A stretch of 64,000 nt of DNA from Conexibacter sp. CPCC 205762 (GCF_030646155.1 NZ_JAUTDN010000028.1:1-64000); one strand, 5' to 3'; positions 40,406 to 50,012 are shown, counted from the stretch's first letter. The notes: generated by a model not told the origin, from the sequence alone. A program made the numbers and translations.

Positions 40406-41452
40406 TTACAGCCCATACGCCTCGGCCAGCTCGGGGTCGCGCTCGGCCAGCGAGCGGGCGAGCGTGACCATCACCTGCGCCTGCTTCCAGGTCGCGTCGT
40501 CCTGCATCTTGCCGTCGATCATGTGGACGCCGCGGCCGTCCGGGATCGCCTCGATCACCTTCTTCGCGAACGCGACCTCGTCCGGGTCGGGCGAGAAGAC
40601 CTTCTTCGCGATCCCGATCTGGACCGGGTGCAGCGACCAGGTGCCGACGCAGCCGAGCAGGAAGGCGGCGCGGAACTGCGCCTCGCAGCCGGCGACGTCC
40701 TTGATGTCGCCGTACGGCCCGTAGTACGGCAGGATCCCGGTCGCCGTGCAGGCGTCGACCATGCGCGCGAGCGTGTAGTGCCACGGGTCCTGCTGGGCGG
40801 TCGCGCGCGGCGCCTCGGGGTTGGCCGGATCGGGGTCGTCGATCACGCGGTAGCCGGGGTGGCCGCCGCCGACGCGGGTCGTCTTCATGCGGCGCGAGGC
40901 GGCGAGGTCGGCCGGGCCGAGCGAGATCCCCTGCATGCGCGGGCTGGCGCTGGCGATCTCCTCGACGTTGGCCATGCCGAGCGCGGTCTCGAGGATCGCG
41001 TGGATCAGGATCGGGCGGTCGAGGCCGGCCTTCGCCTCCAGCTGCGCGATCAGCCGATCGGCGTAGTGGATGTCCCACGGGCCCTCGACCTTGGGCAGCA
41101 TGATGACGTCGATCTTGTCGCCGGCCTCGAGCACGGCGGCGGTGATGTCGTCGAGCACCCACGGGCTCTCGAGCGAGTTGACGCGGGTCCACAGCGTCGC
41201 CTCGGGCGCCAGCGACTTGGCGATGCTGACGAGCCCGGCGCGGGCCGCCTCCTTGCGGTCGGCGGGGACGCCGTCCTCGAGGTTGCCGAGCACGACGTCG
41301 GCCTTCTGAGCGATGTCGGGCACCTTCGCCGCCATCTTCTCGTTGCTCGGGTCGAAGAAGTGGATCATCCGCGACGGCGTCGCGGGGACGTCGAGCAGCG
41401 GCTGCGGGGCGCCGTTGGCGAGCGGCTTCAGGAAGTCACGGGGATTGCGCAC
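40406..41452 (-). CDS. Second HpcH/HpaI-fold CoA-ester lyase
   Basis: A 348-residue relative of malyl-CoA lyases. Segments include [72 protein letters not shown] and [16 protein letters not shown]. It differs strongly from the lyase at 39411 and is longer, so the two probably split tasks, such as (methyl)malyl-CoA cleavage and malyl-CoA hydrolysis (Mcl2-like). The GTG start is preceded by AGGAG 8 nt upstream. It is divergent from the MaoC gene, sharing a 124-base promoter region. Confidence 0.85.
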   Translation of the reverse strand: MRNPRDFLKPLANGAPQPLLDVPATPSRMIHFFDPSNEKMAAKVPDIAQKADVVLGNLEDGVPADRKEAARAGLVSIAKSLAPEATLWTRVNSLESPWVLDDITAAVLEAGDKIDVIMLPKVEGPWDIHYADRLIAQLEAKAGLDRPILIHAILETALGMANVEEIASASPRMQGISLGPADLAASRRMKTTRVGGGHPGYRVIDDPDPANPEAPRATAQQDPWHYTLARMVDACTATGILPYYGPYGDIKDVAGCEAQFRAAFLLGCVGTWSLHPVQIGIAKKVFSPDPDEVAFAKKVIEAIPDGRGVHMIDGKMQDDATWKQAQVMVTLARSLAERDPELAEAYGL

Positions 41453-41576
41453 TGGGGAGGCTCCTGTTCAAGAGATCGCGCCCGATCGTAGGCATCCGGG
41501 GTGCTCACAGACCCCGATACGGCATCCTTGCCGCCTTCGCATCCCAGAACCCGCGAAACCCGAGCAGGAGACAGCG

Positions 41577-42095
41577 ATGAGCGAGACGACCAACCACGTC
41601 GACACCGACCAGGACGTGCGCGAGGCCTCAGGCGCGCACAGCTACGGCCGCTACCTCGAGGAGTTCGAGGAGGGCGCCGTCTACAAGCACTGGCCGGCGA
41701 AGACCGTCACCGAGGGCGACGACCACCTCTTCTGCCTGCTGACGATGAACCACCACCCGCTGCACATCAACGACGTCTACGCGGGCAGATCGCAGCAGGG
41801 GAGAAATGTAGTTGTCGGACCGTATGTCTACAGCCTCGCGCTCGGAATGTCCGTTTCGGATATTTCCGGCAAGGCGATCGCGAACCTCGCGACCGAGGGT
41901 CTGAGCCACCCGAACCCGGTCTTCCACGGCGACACGCTGTTCGCCGAGACCGAAGTGCTGGAAGTCAGACCTTCCCGCAGCAAGCCGGATCGCGGCCTCG
42001 TCAAGGTCCACACGCGCGTCCTCAACCAGGACGGCGTGCTGGTCGCCGAGTTCAGACGCCTGGTGCTCGTCCCGAAGCGGAATCCGGGGGTCTGA
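41577..42095 (+). CDS. MaoC-family hydratase, probable mesaconyl-CoA hydratase
   Basis: A 172-residue hotdog-fold protein: [35 protein letters not shown], then [20 protein letters not shown] and [18 protein letters not shown]. The Asp/His hydratase signature appears as NHHPLHIND. Placement between a malyl-CoA-type lyase and other pathway enzymes suggests it interconverts mesaconyl-CoA and beta-methylmalyl-CoA. AGGAG (41566-41570) is 6 nt before the ATG. Confidence 0.87.
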   Translation: MSETTNHVDTDQDVREASGAHSYGRYLEEFEEGAVYKHWPAKTVTEGDDHLFCLLTMNHHPLHINDVYAGRSQQGRNVVVGPYVYSLALGMSVSDISGKAIANLATEGLSHPNPVFHGDTLFAETEVLEVRPSRSKPDRGLVKVHTRVLNQDGVLVAEFRRLVLVPKRNPGV

Positions 42096-42196
42096 GGCAG
42101 GACCGGAGGTCAGGGTCGCGACGGTTCTGGAAGCACACTTCCGAAAGCGATGAAATACTGCCGCGGATGCCACGCGAGCCAACCGAGGGAGTGCAC

Positions 42197-44011
42197 GTGA
42201 GCATCACCGAAACCGACGCCCCGCCGACTCGCCACGAGAAACTCGTGGCATGGGTCGAGGAGATCGCGGCCCTGACCCAACCCGATCGCATCCACTGGTG
42301 CGACGGATCCGCCGACGAGTACGACCGCCTCTGTCAAGCGCTGGTCGACGCCGGCACGTTCGAGCGTCTTTCCGACGCGAAGCGACCGAATTCGTACCTC
42401 GCGCTCTCCGATCCGGGCGACGTCGCCCGCGTCGAGGACCGCACGTTCATCTGCTCGGCGTCCGAGAGCGACGCCGGTCCGACGAACAACTGGCGCGAGC
42501 CGGCCGAGATGCGCGCCCACCTCGACGGCCTCTTCAGGGGCTCGATGAGGGGCCGCACGATGTACGTCGTGCCGTTCTCGATGGGCCCGCTGGGCTCCGA
42601 CATCGCGCACATCGGCGTGCAGCTGACCGACTCCGCGTACGTCGCCGTCTCGATGCGGATCATGACCCGCATGGGCGCCGGCGCGCTGGAGGTGCTGGGC
42701 GAGGACGGCCACTTCGTGCCGTGCGTCCACTCCGTCGGCGCACCGCTGGAGGAGGGCCAGGAGGACGTCCCGTGGCCCTGCAACGCGGACAACAAGTACA
42801 TCGTCCACTACCCCGAGTCGCGCGAGATCTGGTCGTTCGGCTCCGGCTACGGCGGCAACGCGCTGCTCGGCAAGAAGTGCTTCGCGCTGCGGATCGCCTC
42901 GGTCATGGCCCGTGACGAGGGCTGGATGGCCGAGCACATGCTGATCCTCAAGCTGACCTCGCCCGAGGGCGTCGTCAAGTACGTCACCGGCGCCTTCCCG
43001 TCGGCCTGCGGCAAGACCAACCTGGCGATGCTGATCCCGACGCTCGAGGGCTGGAAGGTCGAGACGATCGGCGACGACATCGCGTGGATGAAGTTCGGCT
43101 CCGACGGCCGTCTCTACGCGGTCAACCCCGAGGCCGGCTTCTTCGGCGTCGCCCCGGGCACGAGCGAGAAGACCAACCCGAACGCGATCGCGACCGCCGC
43201 CGCCAACGCGATCTTCACCAACGTCGCCAAGACCGATGACGGCGACATCTGGTGGGAGGACATGTCGGACGAGCCGCCGGCTCATCTGACCGACTGGCAC
43301 GGCAACGACTGGACGCCGGACAGCGGCCGCCCGGCCGCCCACCCGAACGCCCGCTTCACGGTCCCGGCCGCGCAGGACCCGGCGATCGCGCCCGAGTGGG
43401 AGGACCCGGCCGGCGTGCCGATCGACGCCTTCCTGTTCGGCGGCCGCCGCTCCAGCGTCGTGCCGCTCGTGCACGAGGCGTACGACTGGGACCACGGCGT
43501 CTTCCTCGGCGCGACGATGGCGTCGGAGACGACCGCCGCGGCGACCGGAGCGGTCGGCAGACTGCGCCGCGACCCGTTCGCCCAGCTGCCGTTCGCCGGC
43601 TACCACATGGGCGACTACATCGGCCACTGGCTGAAGATCGGCCGGCGCGAAGGCGCCGATCTGCCGAAGATCTTCTACGTCAACTGGTTCCGCAAGGACG
43701 AGGACGGCCGCTGGCTGTGGCCCGGCTTCGGCGAGAACAGCCGCGTGCTGAAGTGGGTCTTCGAGCGCACGGCCGGCACCGCCGACGGCGTCGAGACCCC
43801 GATCGGCATCCTGCCGACCGCCGACGCGATCGACACCGACGGCCTCGACATCGACGCCGCCGACCTGGCCGAGCTGCTGAAGGTCGACGCGGAGGAGTGG
43901 AAGGCCGAGCTGCCCTCGATCCGCGAGCACCTGGAGACGTTCGGCGACCGCCTGCCGGCCGAGATCCGCCAGCAGGTCGACGCGCTGCAAGCGCGCTTGG
44001 ACGCCGCCTGA
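42197..44011 (+). CDS. pckG: Phosphoenolpyruvate carboxykinase (GTP)
   Basis: A 604-residue GTP-dependent PEPCK converting oxaloacetate to PEP, the entry to gluconeogenesis. The P-loop is [12 protein letters not shown] with the reactive Cys of the GTP class. Other motifs are [33 protein letters not shown] and [20 protein letters not shown] (42185-42190) points to the GTG at 42197; GTG 42191 is in frame but overlaps that spacing. It would draw off C4 acids from the ethylmalonyl-CoA pathway encoded around it. A 10-base-pair terminator follows. Confidence 0.96.
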   Translation: MSITETDAPPTRHEKLVAWVEEIAALTQPDRIHWCDGSADEYDRLCQALVDAGTFERLSDAKRPNSYLALSDPGDVARVEDRTFICSASESDAGPTNNWREPAEMRAHLDGLFRGSMRGRTMYVVPFSMGPLGSDIAHIGVQLTDSAYVAVSMRIMTRMGAGALEVLGEDGHFVPCVHSVGAPLEEGQEDVPWPCNADNKYIVHYPESREIWSFGSGYGGNALLGKKCFALRIASVMARDEGWMAEHMLILKLTSPEGVVKYVTGAFPSACGKTNLAMLIPTLEGWKVETIGDDIAWMKFGSDGRLYAVNPEAGFFGVAPGTSEKTNPNAIATAAANAIFTNVAKTDDGDIWWEDMSDEPPAHLTDWHGNDWTPDSGRPAAHPNARFTVPAAQDPAIAPEWEDPAGVPIDAFLFGGRRSSVVPLVHEAYDWDHGVFLGATMASETTAAATGAVGRLRRDPFAQLPFAGYHMGDYIGHWLKIGRREGADLPKIFYVNWFRKDEDGRWLWPGFGENSRVLKWVFERTAGTADGVETPIGILPTADAIDTDGLDIDAADLAELLKVDAEEWKAELPSIREHLETFGDRLPAEIRQQVDALQARLDAA

Positions 44012-44018
44012 GACAGCA

Positions 44019-44045
44019 CCCGCCCCGGCACCCGGCCGGGGCGGG
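44019..44045 (+). terminator. Terminator of pckG
   Basis: CCCGCCCCGG and CCGGGGCGGG form a perfect 10-base stem with a 7-base loop, 7 bases after the stop codon. Confidence 0.8.
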
Positions 44046-44061
44046 ACCATGAACCGCCGCG

Positions 44062-45030
44062 CTACGCCAGCAGCTCGGCTGCCGCCGGCGGCAGGTCGTA
44101 CTGCGCGCGCAGCTCGTCGAGGCCGACCTCGGTCGCGCCCCAGAAGTCCCAGTCGGCGGCGACGATGTCGGTGCTCATCGCGGCGCCGCGGTCCCACGCG
44201 GTCCAGAAGCGGCGCGGCTCGAAGTAGCCGGTCGCCGCGCCGGCGATGTCGTTGAGGTGGATGCCGAGGTGCCAGCTGAACAGCACCGGCAGCACCTCCG
44301 CGGACATCGGGTGGTCGGGGTGCATCGCGCCGATGAAGGTCGAGACGCACAGCTCGCCCAGCTGCGAGGTCGAGTAGCCGCTGAGCACGTGCGAGGAGTC
44401 GTGCGGCGTCGTGAAGCCCTCGGCGAGGCCCGCGGGATTGCCGGGGAAGGCGAAGCCGTGGCTGACGAAGTGCTCGTGGAAGGCCCGCCCGAAGCTGCCG
44501 TGCGGCAGCTCGCCGAGCGCGCTGTAGCGCGCTTCCAGCTGCGCGTCGGGCGCCTCGCGATAGGGCAGGAACGGGGCGATCGCGTCGTGGTCGATCCCGG
44601 TCGTGTTCAGGTGCGGGAACGACTCGGCGTTCTTGCGCACGATGCAGGCGGCCGCCTGGGCGACCTCGCCGGCGGCCGTCTCGGCGAGGATCCGCAGGTA
44701 CTCCTCGTCGACCCCGAGCGCGTCGGCGAACTGCTGCACGAGCGCGGTCTTGCCGGCGTCGACGCGCCCGTCCGCGAGCGACAGCACGGCCAGCATCCGG
44801 ATCGCCTGCCGGGCGTCGTCGGGGCTGAGCATCGTCGCCGCGAGCTGCTGCGGGTCACGCGGGGTGACGCTGTCGGCATCGCCCGGGTCGCGGCCGAGCA
44901 CGATCTGGGCGGCGGCCGCGATCGTCTGCCGGTCGGCGTCGGCGACGCCCTCCTCGCCGTGGGCGAGCGCGATCGCGCGCATCGCACCGAGGATCGCGTC
45001 GGACTGAGGACGGGGGACACGCAGGATCAT
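44062..45030 (-). CDS. TerB-like / Coq4-like fusion protein
   Basis: A 322-residue protein. Residues 1-125 are helical with two TerB-like acidic segments (IALAHGEEGVADADRQTIAA and MLAVLSLADGRVDAGKTALV). The second part contains H210-D211-S-S-H214 followed after 11 residues by Glu226, which is exactly the HDxxH-x11-E metal motif of the ubiquinone-biosynthesis protein Coq4. Coq4 supports quinone ring modification; a menaquinone-using actinobacterium would need another role, so the assignment is structural only. TACGCT (45044-45039) lies 8 nt before the ATG. Confidence 0.68.
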   Translation of the reverse strand: MILRVPRPQSDAILGAMRAIALAHGEEGVADADRQTIAAAAQIVLGRDPGDADSVTPRDPQQLAATMLSPDDARQAIRMLAVLSLADGRVDAGKTALVQQFADALGVDEEYLRILAETAAGEVAQAAACIVRKNAESFPHLNTTGIDHDAIAPFLPYREAPDAQLEARYSALGELPHGSFGRAFHEHFVSHGFAFPGNPAGLAEGFTTPHDSSHVLSGYSTSQLGELCVSTFIGAMHPDHPMSAEVLPVLFSWHLGIHLNDIAGAATGYFEPRRFWTAWDRGAAMSTDIVAADWDFWGATEVGLDELRAQYDLPPAAAELLA

Positions 45031-45082
45031 GGTGCGGGAGCGTAGTGTGCGCAGCCCGCGCCGGTAGCATCGGACCCGACCG

Positions 45083-45367
45083 ATGTTCGACCACGTCACG
45101 ATCCGCGTCGCAGACCGCGACGCCTCACGTCGCTTCTGGGAGGCGCTCGCGCCGTCTGCGCGGCTGCACGTCGGCGCGGAGCGGCCGGGGCGGGTGCTGT
45201 TCCGCCGCGAGGGCGGTGGCGGCGGGTCGTTGTCGATCGTCCAGGCGGCGCCCGGCGAGCCGGTGACGAGCGGTGCGCAGATCGCCTTCGGCGTCGAGGA
45301 CGGGGCCGCCGCCACCATGCTCGACCCGGACGGCAACGCGATCGAGCTGGTCAGCCACCCCCGCTGA
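45083..45367 (+). CDS. Short VOC/glyoxalase-fold protein
   Basis: A 94-residue protein with one glyoxalase-like half: FDHVTIRVADRDASRRFWEA at the start and LDPDGNAIELVSH at the end. The usual VOC domain is 110-130 residues; the middle is shortened, with a GGGGG loop. The metal-type His near the N-terminus and Glu near the C-terminus are kept. The last 17 bases overlap the convergent TetR gene. Substrate unknown. Confidence 0.75.
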   Translation: MFDHVTIRVADRDASRRFWEALAPSARLHVGAERPGRVLFRREGGGGGSLSIVQAAPGEPVTSGAQIAFGVEDGAAATMLDPDGNAIELVSHPR

Positions 45368-45953
45368 GCAGCTCGGCGACGAGCCGCAGCTGCTCGGCGT
45401 AGCGGTCGGCGAACTGCTCGGAGCCGGGGTCGAGGCCGGTGAGCCGGCGCGCGTCGCCGGGGAAGGCGGCGCCGGCGCTGGCGATCGCCTGCAGCACCAG
45501 CATCACGAAGGCGGGGTCCAGTCGCGCGTCCAGCTCGCCCGCCTGCTGGCGGCGGCGGAGGTCCTCCAGCTCCTCGCGGTCGCGCGATGCGTGCGCCTCG
45601 GCCGGATCGGGGCCGCCCTCCAGCGCCTCGCGCAGGAACAGCCGCGTCATCTCGCGGTCGCGGACGCTCTCGCGCATGTAGTGCACGACCAGCTCGCCGA
45701 GCGGCAGCGCCGGGTCGGCGAACTCCTGCTCGCGCGCCAGCCAGCGCTCGCCGAGCGCCTCGTAGAGGCCCTGCTTGCCGTCGAAGTGGTAGGAGATCAG
45801 CTGCTTGTTGACGCCGGCGCGGGCGGCGATCTCGCTGACGCGCGCGCCCGCCAGCCCCTTGGCGGCGAACTCGACGAGGGCGGCGTCGAGCAGCGCCTGA
45901 CGGGTGCGCTCGGGGTCGCGCGGCTGGCCTCTGCGGGGGCGTCTGTCGCTCAT
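45351..45953 (-). CDS. TetR-family transcriptional regulator
   Basis: A 200-residue regulator. The HTH is RQALLDAALVEFAAKGLAGARVSEIAARAGVNKQLISYHFDGKQGLYEAL. The C-terminal ligand domain is generic. The ATG at 45953 is preferred over upstream frames, which run through the operator region. It is divergent from the gene at 46037, and the gap holds two matching 16-base palindromes, so it probably represses that gene and itself. Confidence 0.9.
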   Translation of the reverse strand: MSDRRPRRGQPRDPERTRQALLDAALVEFAAKGLAGARVSEIAARAGVNKQLISYHFDGKQGLYEALGERWLAREQEFADPALPLGELVVHYMRESVRDREMTRLFLREALEGGPDPAEAHASRDREELEDLRRRQQAGELDARLDPAFVMLVLQAIASAGAAFPGDARRLTGLDPGSEQFADRYAEQLRLVAELLSGGG

Positions 45954-45985
45954 CTGCGTCGGAAGCCTACTGCTGCGCGCCCTAG

Positions 45986-46029
45986 CTTTCATCCGGGTGG
46001 TTGACACTTTCATCCATTTGGATGAGAAT
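45986..46029 (+). promoter_or_regulatory. Tandem TetR operators on the promoter of the 46037 gene
   Basis: Operator 1 is TCATCC-GGGT-GGTTGA (45989-46004) and operator 2 is TCATCC-ATTT-GGATGA (46010-46025, perfect). Their centres are 21 bases apart, two helical turns, and each is preceded by CTT. TTGACA (46001-46006), 17 bases, GAGAAT (46024-46029) is the promoter, and the operators cover both its boxes. The -10 is 7 nt before the ATG at 46037. Confidence 0.65.
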
Positions 46030-46036
46030 GCTCGCC

Positions 46037-46552
46037 ATGCAGACCGAGACGACGGACCTCAGCTCCCTCAGCACGCCGGCCGCGCTCGAGTTCGAATGCC
46101 AGGTCGAGACGCTCGTCGCCGGCGGCGTCCCGTGGACCGCCGGGCTCACCGACGAGCAGTTCCGCGCGCTCGTCGCACCGCTGGCCGAGCGCGCCGTCGC
46201 GCTGTCGTCGGACGACGGCCGCCGCGAGCGGCCGCCGGCGCGGATCCCGTTCACGCTCGTCGTCGCACCGGAGCTGCTGCCGGCCGAGCGCGCGGTCGCG
46301 CTGCTGCAGCGGCGCGGCGACCGTGCGGCCGGAGCGCTCGCGGAGGCCCGCGACGAACAGCTCGTCGCGATCCCGCGCGGCGTCGCCTACCTGCTCGCGG
46401 ACGTCGTCGCCGGCGGCGCCGTCCCGCCGGGCTCGGGGCGCTCGCCGCTGACGGCCGAGGAGCGGCTCGCGGTCACGATCCAAGCGGCCTGGGCAGGCGC
46501 CGGCGCGACGATGCCGCCGGCCGCCACGTGCGGCGCGCGGATCGGGCTCTAG
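46037..46552 (+). CDS. Hypothetical protein, DUF5701-like
   Basis: A 171-residue soluble protein. It opens with LEFECQVETLVAGGVPWTAGLTDEQFRALVAPL and contains IPFTLVVAPELLPAERAVAL and PRGVAYLLADV. This recalls the DUF5701 family of actinobacteria, from memory. The start at 46037 follows the -10 box by 7 nt; earlier in-frame starts lie within the operators. Control by the divergent TetR regulator is likely. Function unknown. Confidence 0.75.
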   Translation: MQTETTDLSSLSTPAALEFECQVETLVAGGVPWTAGLTDEQFRALVAPLAERAVALSSDDGRRERPPARIPFTLVVAPELLPAERAVALLQRRGDRAAGALAEARDEQLVAIPRGVAYLLADVVAGGAVPPGSGRSPLTAEERLAVTIQAAWAGAGATMPPAATCGARIGL

Positions 46553-46566
46553 ACGGCGCGGCGGCG

Positions 46567-47118
46567 CTAGAACAGCCGCGCGGTGCCGTCGCCGTGGACG
46601 CGCTCCAGCTCCAGCATCCTCAGCTTCGTGTCGACGCCGCCGGGGGCGGAGAAGCCGCCGGTGCCGCCGGAGGCGGCGACGACGCGATGGCAGGGGACGA
46701 CGATCGGCCACGGGTTGCGGCCGAGCGCCTGGCCGACGGCGCGGGCGGCGCCGGGCTCGGCCTCCAGCTCGCGCGCGATCGCGCCGTAGGTCGTGGTGCG
46801 GCCGGGGCGGATGCCGCGCGCGAGCGCGTAGACCGCGCGCGGGAAGTCATCCAGCTCGCGCACGTCGAGCACGACGTCGGCGAGGTCGTCGTCGGCGCCG
46901 GCCAGCAGCGCGACGATCCCGTCACGGGCGCGGGCGGGGACCGAGCCGTCGAGCACGGGCAGCGGCAGCGCGCGCGGGAAGGCGCGCACGATCTGCGCCC
47001 GCGTCGCCGCCTCGCTGCGCTCCGGCAGCCAGACGCCGGTCAGGCCGTGCTCGCCCCAGGCGATCCCGACCCACCCGATCGCCGTCTCGAAGGTCGCGTA
47101 GCCGAGCTGCTCGTCCAT
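46567..47118 (-). CDS. ogt: Methylated-DNA-protein-cysteine methyltransferase
   Basis: A 183-residue suicide DNA-repair protein that takes the methyl group from O6-methylguanine. The acceptor Cys is in IVVPCHRVVAASG. Before it are the Arg-finger helix RPGRTTTYGAIARELEAEPGAARAVGQALGRNPWP. No Ada-type N-terminal domain is present, so it is Ogt-like. Confidence 0.94.
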   Translation of the reverse strand: MDEQLGYATFETAIGWVGIAWGEHGLTGVWLPERSEAATRAQIVRAFPRALPLPVLDGSVPARARDGIVALLAGADDDLADVVLDVRELDDFPRAVYALARGIRPGRTTTYGAIARELEAEPGAARAVGQALGRNPWPIVVPCHRVVAASGGTGGFSAPGGVDTKLRMLELERVHGDGTARLF

Positions 47119-47170
47119 CGCACCACCGACGCTAGCAGCGGCTGCGGCGGTGGCGCGGGGGAGCGATGGT

Positions 47171-47551
47171 CTAGCGGACGCCGATCAGGTCGACGACGAA
47201 GACGAGCGTCTCGTCCGGGCCGATCACGCCGCCGGCGCCGCGCTTGCCGTAGCCGAGCAGCGGCGGGATCGTGATTCTGCGGCGGCCGCCGACTCGCATC
47301 CCTCTGACGCCCTCGTCCCAGCCCTGGATGACCTGGCCCTGGCCGAGGCCGAACTTGAAGGTGTCGCCGCGGTCCCAGGAGGCGTCGAACTGCTCGCCGT
47401 TGGACCACGAGTGGCCGACGTAGTGGACCTCGACGATCTGTCCGGCGGTCGCCTCGTCGCCCTCGCCGACGACGATGTCGTCCAGCTCCAGCTGGTAGGA
47501 GGGCGGCGTGCCGACGGGCACCTCGACGATGGGCTTCTCGTTCGTGCTCAT
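47171..47551 (-). CDS. FKBP-type peptidyl-prolyl cis-trans isomerase
   Basis: A 126-residue single-domain FKBP that speeds proline isomerisation in folding proteins. The core reads VEVHYVGHSWSNGEQFDASW, VIQGWDEGVRGMRVGGRRRI and FVVDLIGVR. No signal peptide, so it is probably cytoplasmic. TATCGT (47563-47558) is 6 nt before the ATG on this strand, a leaderless layout. Confidence 0.94.
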   Translation of the reverse strand: MSTNEKPIVEVPVGTPPSYQLELDDIVVGEGDEATAGQIVEVHYVGHSWSNGEQFDASWDRGDTFKFGLGQGQVIQGWDEGVRGMRVGGRRRITIPPLLGYGKRGAGGVIGPDETLVFVVDLIGVR

Positions 47552-47589
47552 GCCGCCACGATAGCCGCCCGGCCAGCCTGAGCCGCGGC

Positions 47590-48162
47590 TCAGTGCGGGT
47601 CGTCGCTGGAGGATGCCGGCGGGCGCGACTCCTCGGCCAGCGACGTGATCGCGAGCGCGCCGCGTGCGGCCGTCTCCAGCACCTCGGTCGCCTCCTCGGC
47701 CGAGCGCGCATACAGCTCGACCAGCAGGTGGACGACGATCTGGTCGTCGTCGTGCTTGTGGAAGCGCACGTGCGTGAAGAACTCGCGCGTGCCGTGGTCG
47801 CCGAAGGCCGCGTAGGAGAGCGCGTCGCCCGCCTCGGGGCCGGAGCAGGTCTCGACGTCGTCGGCCTCGACCGTGACGGTGCACGAGGCGACCCACGGCG
47901 TGCCGGCGACCATCCGCTCCCAGCGATCCTCGATCGGCTCCACCCGTCCGTTGTGGAAGCCGAGGTGCGGCTGGTCGTGCATGCAGTCGAGGCATTGCAC
48001 GACCGCCTCCTGCATCTCGTCGACGACTTCCGCCCGTTCGCCCGTCTGCGGGTCGATCCGGTGGATGCCCTCGTAGTGGACCTGGACCTCGAGATTCTGC
48101 GACCAGCAGCGGTAGCAGCGGAGCCAGGCCCGAACGGTCTCCTGATCTGTGGAACCTTCCAT
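47590..48162 (-). CDS. Hypothetical protein with two N-terminal Cys pairs
   Basis: A 190-residue acidic protein of unknown family. The N-terminal part has CYRCW at about residue 16 and CLDC at about 57, spaced like a split zinc ribbon. The rest is a beta/alpha domain (FFTHVRFHKHDDDQIVVHLLVELYARSAEEATEVLE) with a Ser/Pro-rich tail. It lies between FKBP and mobA without a clear link. A longer frame upstream exists but crosses the mobA start region. Confidence 0.6.
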   Translation of the reverse strand: MEGSTDQETVRAWLRCYRCWSQNLEVQVHYEGIHRIDPQTGERAEVVDEMQEAVVQCLDCMHDQPHLGFHNGRVEPIEDRWERMVAGTPWVASCTVTVEADDVETCSGPEAGDALSYAAFGDHGTREFFTHVRFHKHDDDQIVVHLLVELYARSAEEATEVLETAARGALAITSLAEESRPPASSSDDPH

Positions 48163-48225
48163 CGTCACTGATTCTATGCTCCCCGCATGCGGCGGGAGCA
48201 CCCGCCCGTCATCAGGAGCTGCTGA

Positions 48226-48834
48226 GTGGGCCATCGGAACGCACCGGTCGGAGTCGTGCTGGCGGGCGGAGCCGGCCGCCGGATGGGCGGCGGCAAGGCC
48301 GTCGTGGAGCTGCACGGACGGCCGCTGATCAGCTATCCCGTCGGCGTTCTGCAGGCCGCGCTGGGGACGGTCGCGGTCGTCGCGAAGCCCGCCAGCGAGC
48401 TGCCGCCGCTGCCCGGCGTCGAGATCTGGACCGAGCCGGAGCGGCCGTCGCATCCGCTCGCCGGGATCGTCCACGCGCTGGAGGGGGCGGAGGGGCGCGC
48501 GGTGCTCGTCGCCGCCGGCGACCTGCCGTTCCTCACGCGCGAGCTGGTCAAGACGGTCGCCGAGGCGCCCGCCGACGGCTGCGCGGCGGTCGTGCCGCGC
48601 GCCGGCGGCCGCCTGCAGCCGCTGCTGGCGCGCTACGAGCCGCAGGCGCTCGAACCGCTCAGCGAGGCGCTCGTGCTCGACGACCGGCTCGGCTCGCTGA
48701 CGCGCGTCGTCGCGGCGCTGCCGCCGTGCGAGCTGGCGCTCGACGAGGCGGAGGCGTTCTTCAACGTCAACCTGCCGGAGGACCTGCTGACGGCGACGGC
48801 GATGATGGACCGGATCGATCCATCCGCGCGATGA
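48226..48834 (+). CDS. mobA: Molybdenum cofactor guanylyltransferase MobA-like
   Basis: A 202-residue nucleotidyltransferase. The motif GVVLAGGAGRRMGGGKAVVELHGRPLI binds the nucleotide, and VAAGDLPFLTRELV is the second signature. It would attach GMP to molybdopterin. AGGAG (48214-48218) precedes the GTG start by 7 nt. The 3' end overlaps the convergent gene by 68 bases. moaA lies 2 kb away, so part of the cofactor pathway is clustered here. Confidence 0.88.
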   Translation: MGHRNAPVGVVLAGGAGRRMGGGKAVVELHGRPLISYPVGVLQAALGTVAVVAKPASELPPLPGVEIWTEPERPSHPLAGIVHALEGAEGRAVLVAAGDLPFLTRELVKTVAEAPADGCAAVVPRAGGRLQPLLARYEPQALEPLSEALVLDDRLGSLTRVVAALPPCELALDEAEAFFNVNLPEDLLTATAMMDRIDPSAR

Positions 48835-49924
48835 CGCGGCGGTGGCCGAGCATCCCGACCAGCCCCAGCGGCAGCGGCAGCCAGTAGGAGAACAGCCGGT
48901 AGGCGAAGGTCGCCAGCACGGCGTTGCCGGCCGAGACGCCGGCGAGCGTCAGCATGCCGGTCAGGCCGGCCTCGACGAAGCCGAGCCCGCCCGGCGTCAG
49001 CGGGATCTGCGTCAGCACCTGGGCGGCGCAGAAGGCGAGCAGCACGAGGCCGGGGCTGGGGGAGGCGTGGACGGCCGCCAGCGCGGCCAGCAGCGTCAGG
49101 TAGTCGAACGCCCAGCGGCCGACGGTCGCCGCCAGCGCCCGCTTCCAGCGCGGCCCGAACGTCGCGAGGATGCGGTCTCGCTCGCGCAGCAGCCGCGTCG
49201 GCAGCGAGCGCACCGGCGGCGATCTCCTGCGCATGCGGTTGCGGATCCGCTGGATCGTTCTGCCGACCCAGATCAGCAGGCTGTCGCGCGCGAGCATGAC
49301 GCTGCCGACGATCGCCAGCACGACGAAGACGGCGATGCCGAGCGCAGCGACCTCGACGAGGTTCTGGTCGACGCCGCCGCGCAGCAGCGTCGGGATCGTC
49401 AGCACCGGCAGCGCCAGCACCATCGCGAAGGTGAAGACGTTGACGACCGCGATCCCGCCGACCGCCTTCTCTCTGCCGACGCCGGCCTGCACGAGCATTC
49501 TGTACTGCAGCGCGGCGCCGAGCGCGCCGCCGCCGGGGGCGATCTTCGCGAGCGCGTTGCCGGCCAGCTGCGAGGTGATCACCGGCGCGATCGGCACCGG
49601 CCGCAGGGCGAGCTGCTGCAGGAACCAGAGGCAGCCGAGCGAGCAGCCCTGCAGCACCAGCATCGCCAGCAGCCACTGCCACTCGAAGCGGCGCACGTCT
49701 CTCCACGAGCCGAGCGTGTCGAGCAGGCTCGGCGCGACCAGGTAGAGCGATATGCCGGTGACGAACAGCCAGATGCCGGTCTGCACCAGCTTGCGTCTGC
49801 GCCCCGCCTCCTCGTCCGGCGAGGAGACCATCTCGAACTCGCCGGTCAGCTCGACGCGATCCTCGATCGCCTTCTCGAGGCGATCGCCGAGGTGGGGATG
49901 GGGTCGTTGGTGGCGCGCGGTCAC
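48767..49924 (-). CDS. Membrane protein of the YbhN/AglD flippase-like family
   Basis: A 385-residue polytopic protein with about eight hydrophobic segments. Family marks are LAGNALAKIAPGGGALGAALQYRML and CAAQVLTQIPLTPGGLGFVEAGLTGML. Relatives include the membrane part of lysyl-phosphatidylglycerol synthases and archaeal AglD; lipid or polyprenol-linked flipping is suspected. The C-terminal Ser/Pro tail runs antisense to the end of mobA. The start is a GTG without a clear ribosome site. Confidence 0.85.
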   Translation of the reverse strand: MTARHQRPHPHLGDRLEKAIEDRVELTGEFEMVSSPDEEAGRRRKLVQTGIWLFVTGISLYLVAPSLLDTLGSWRDVRRFEWQWLLAMLVLQGCSLGCLWFLQQLALRPVPIAPVITSQLAGNALAKIAPGGGALGAALQYRMLVQAGVGREKAVGGIAVVNVFTFAMVLALPVLTIPTLLRGGVDQNLVEVAALGIAVFVVLAIVGSVMLARDSLLIWVGRTIQRIRNRMRRRSPPVRSLPTRLLRERDRILATFGPRWKRALAATVGRWAFDYLTLLAALAAVHASPSPGLVLLAFCAAQVLTQIPLTPGGLGFVEAGLTGMLTLAGVSAGNAVLATFAYRLFSYWLPLPLGLVGMLGHRRVIARMDRSGPSSPSPSAGPPAG

Positions 49925-50012
49925 GTGTCAGACAAGCATCACAGGCGGCGAGGCGGCGGCGCGCGGGCAGCGGGCGGCGGGCCGGACCGGGTCGTCGGAT
50001 AGCCTGCTCTGG

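Noticed and set aside
46001..46036. Earlier in-frame starts for the DUF5701-like gene
   Set aside because: They lie inside the promoter and the TetR operators; the ATG at 46037 fits the -10 box by 7 nt.
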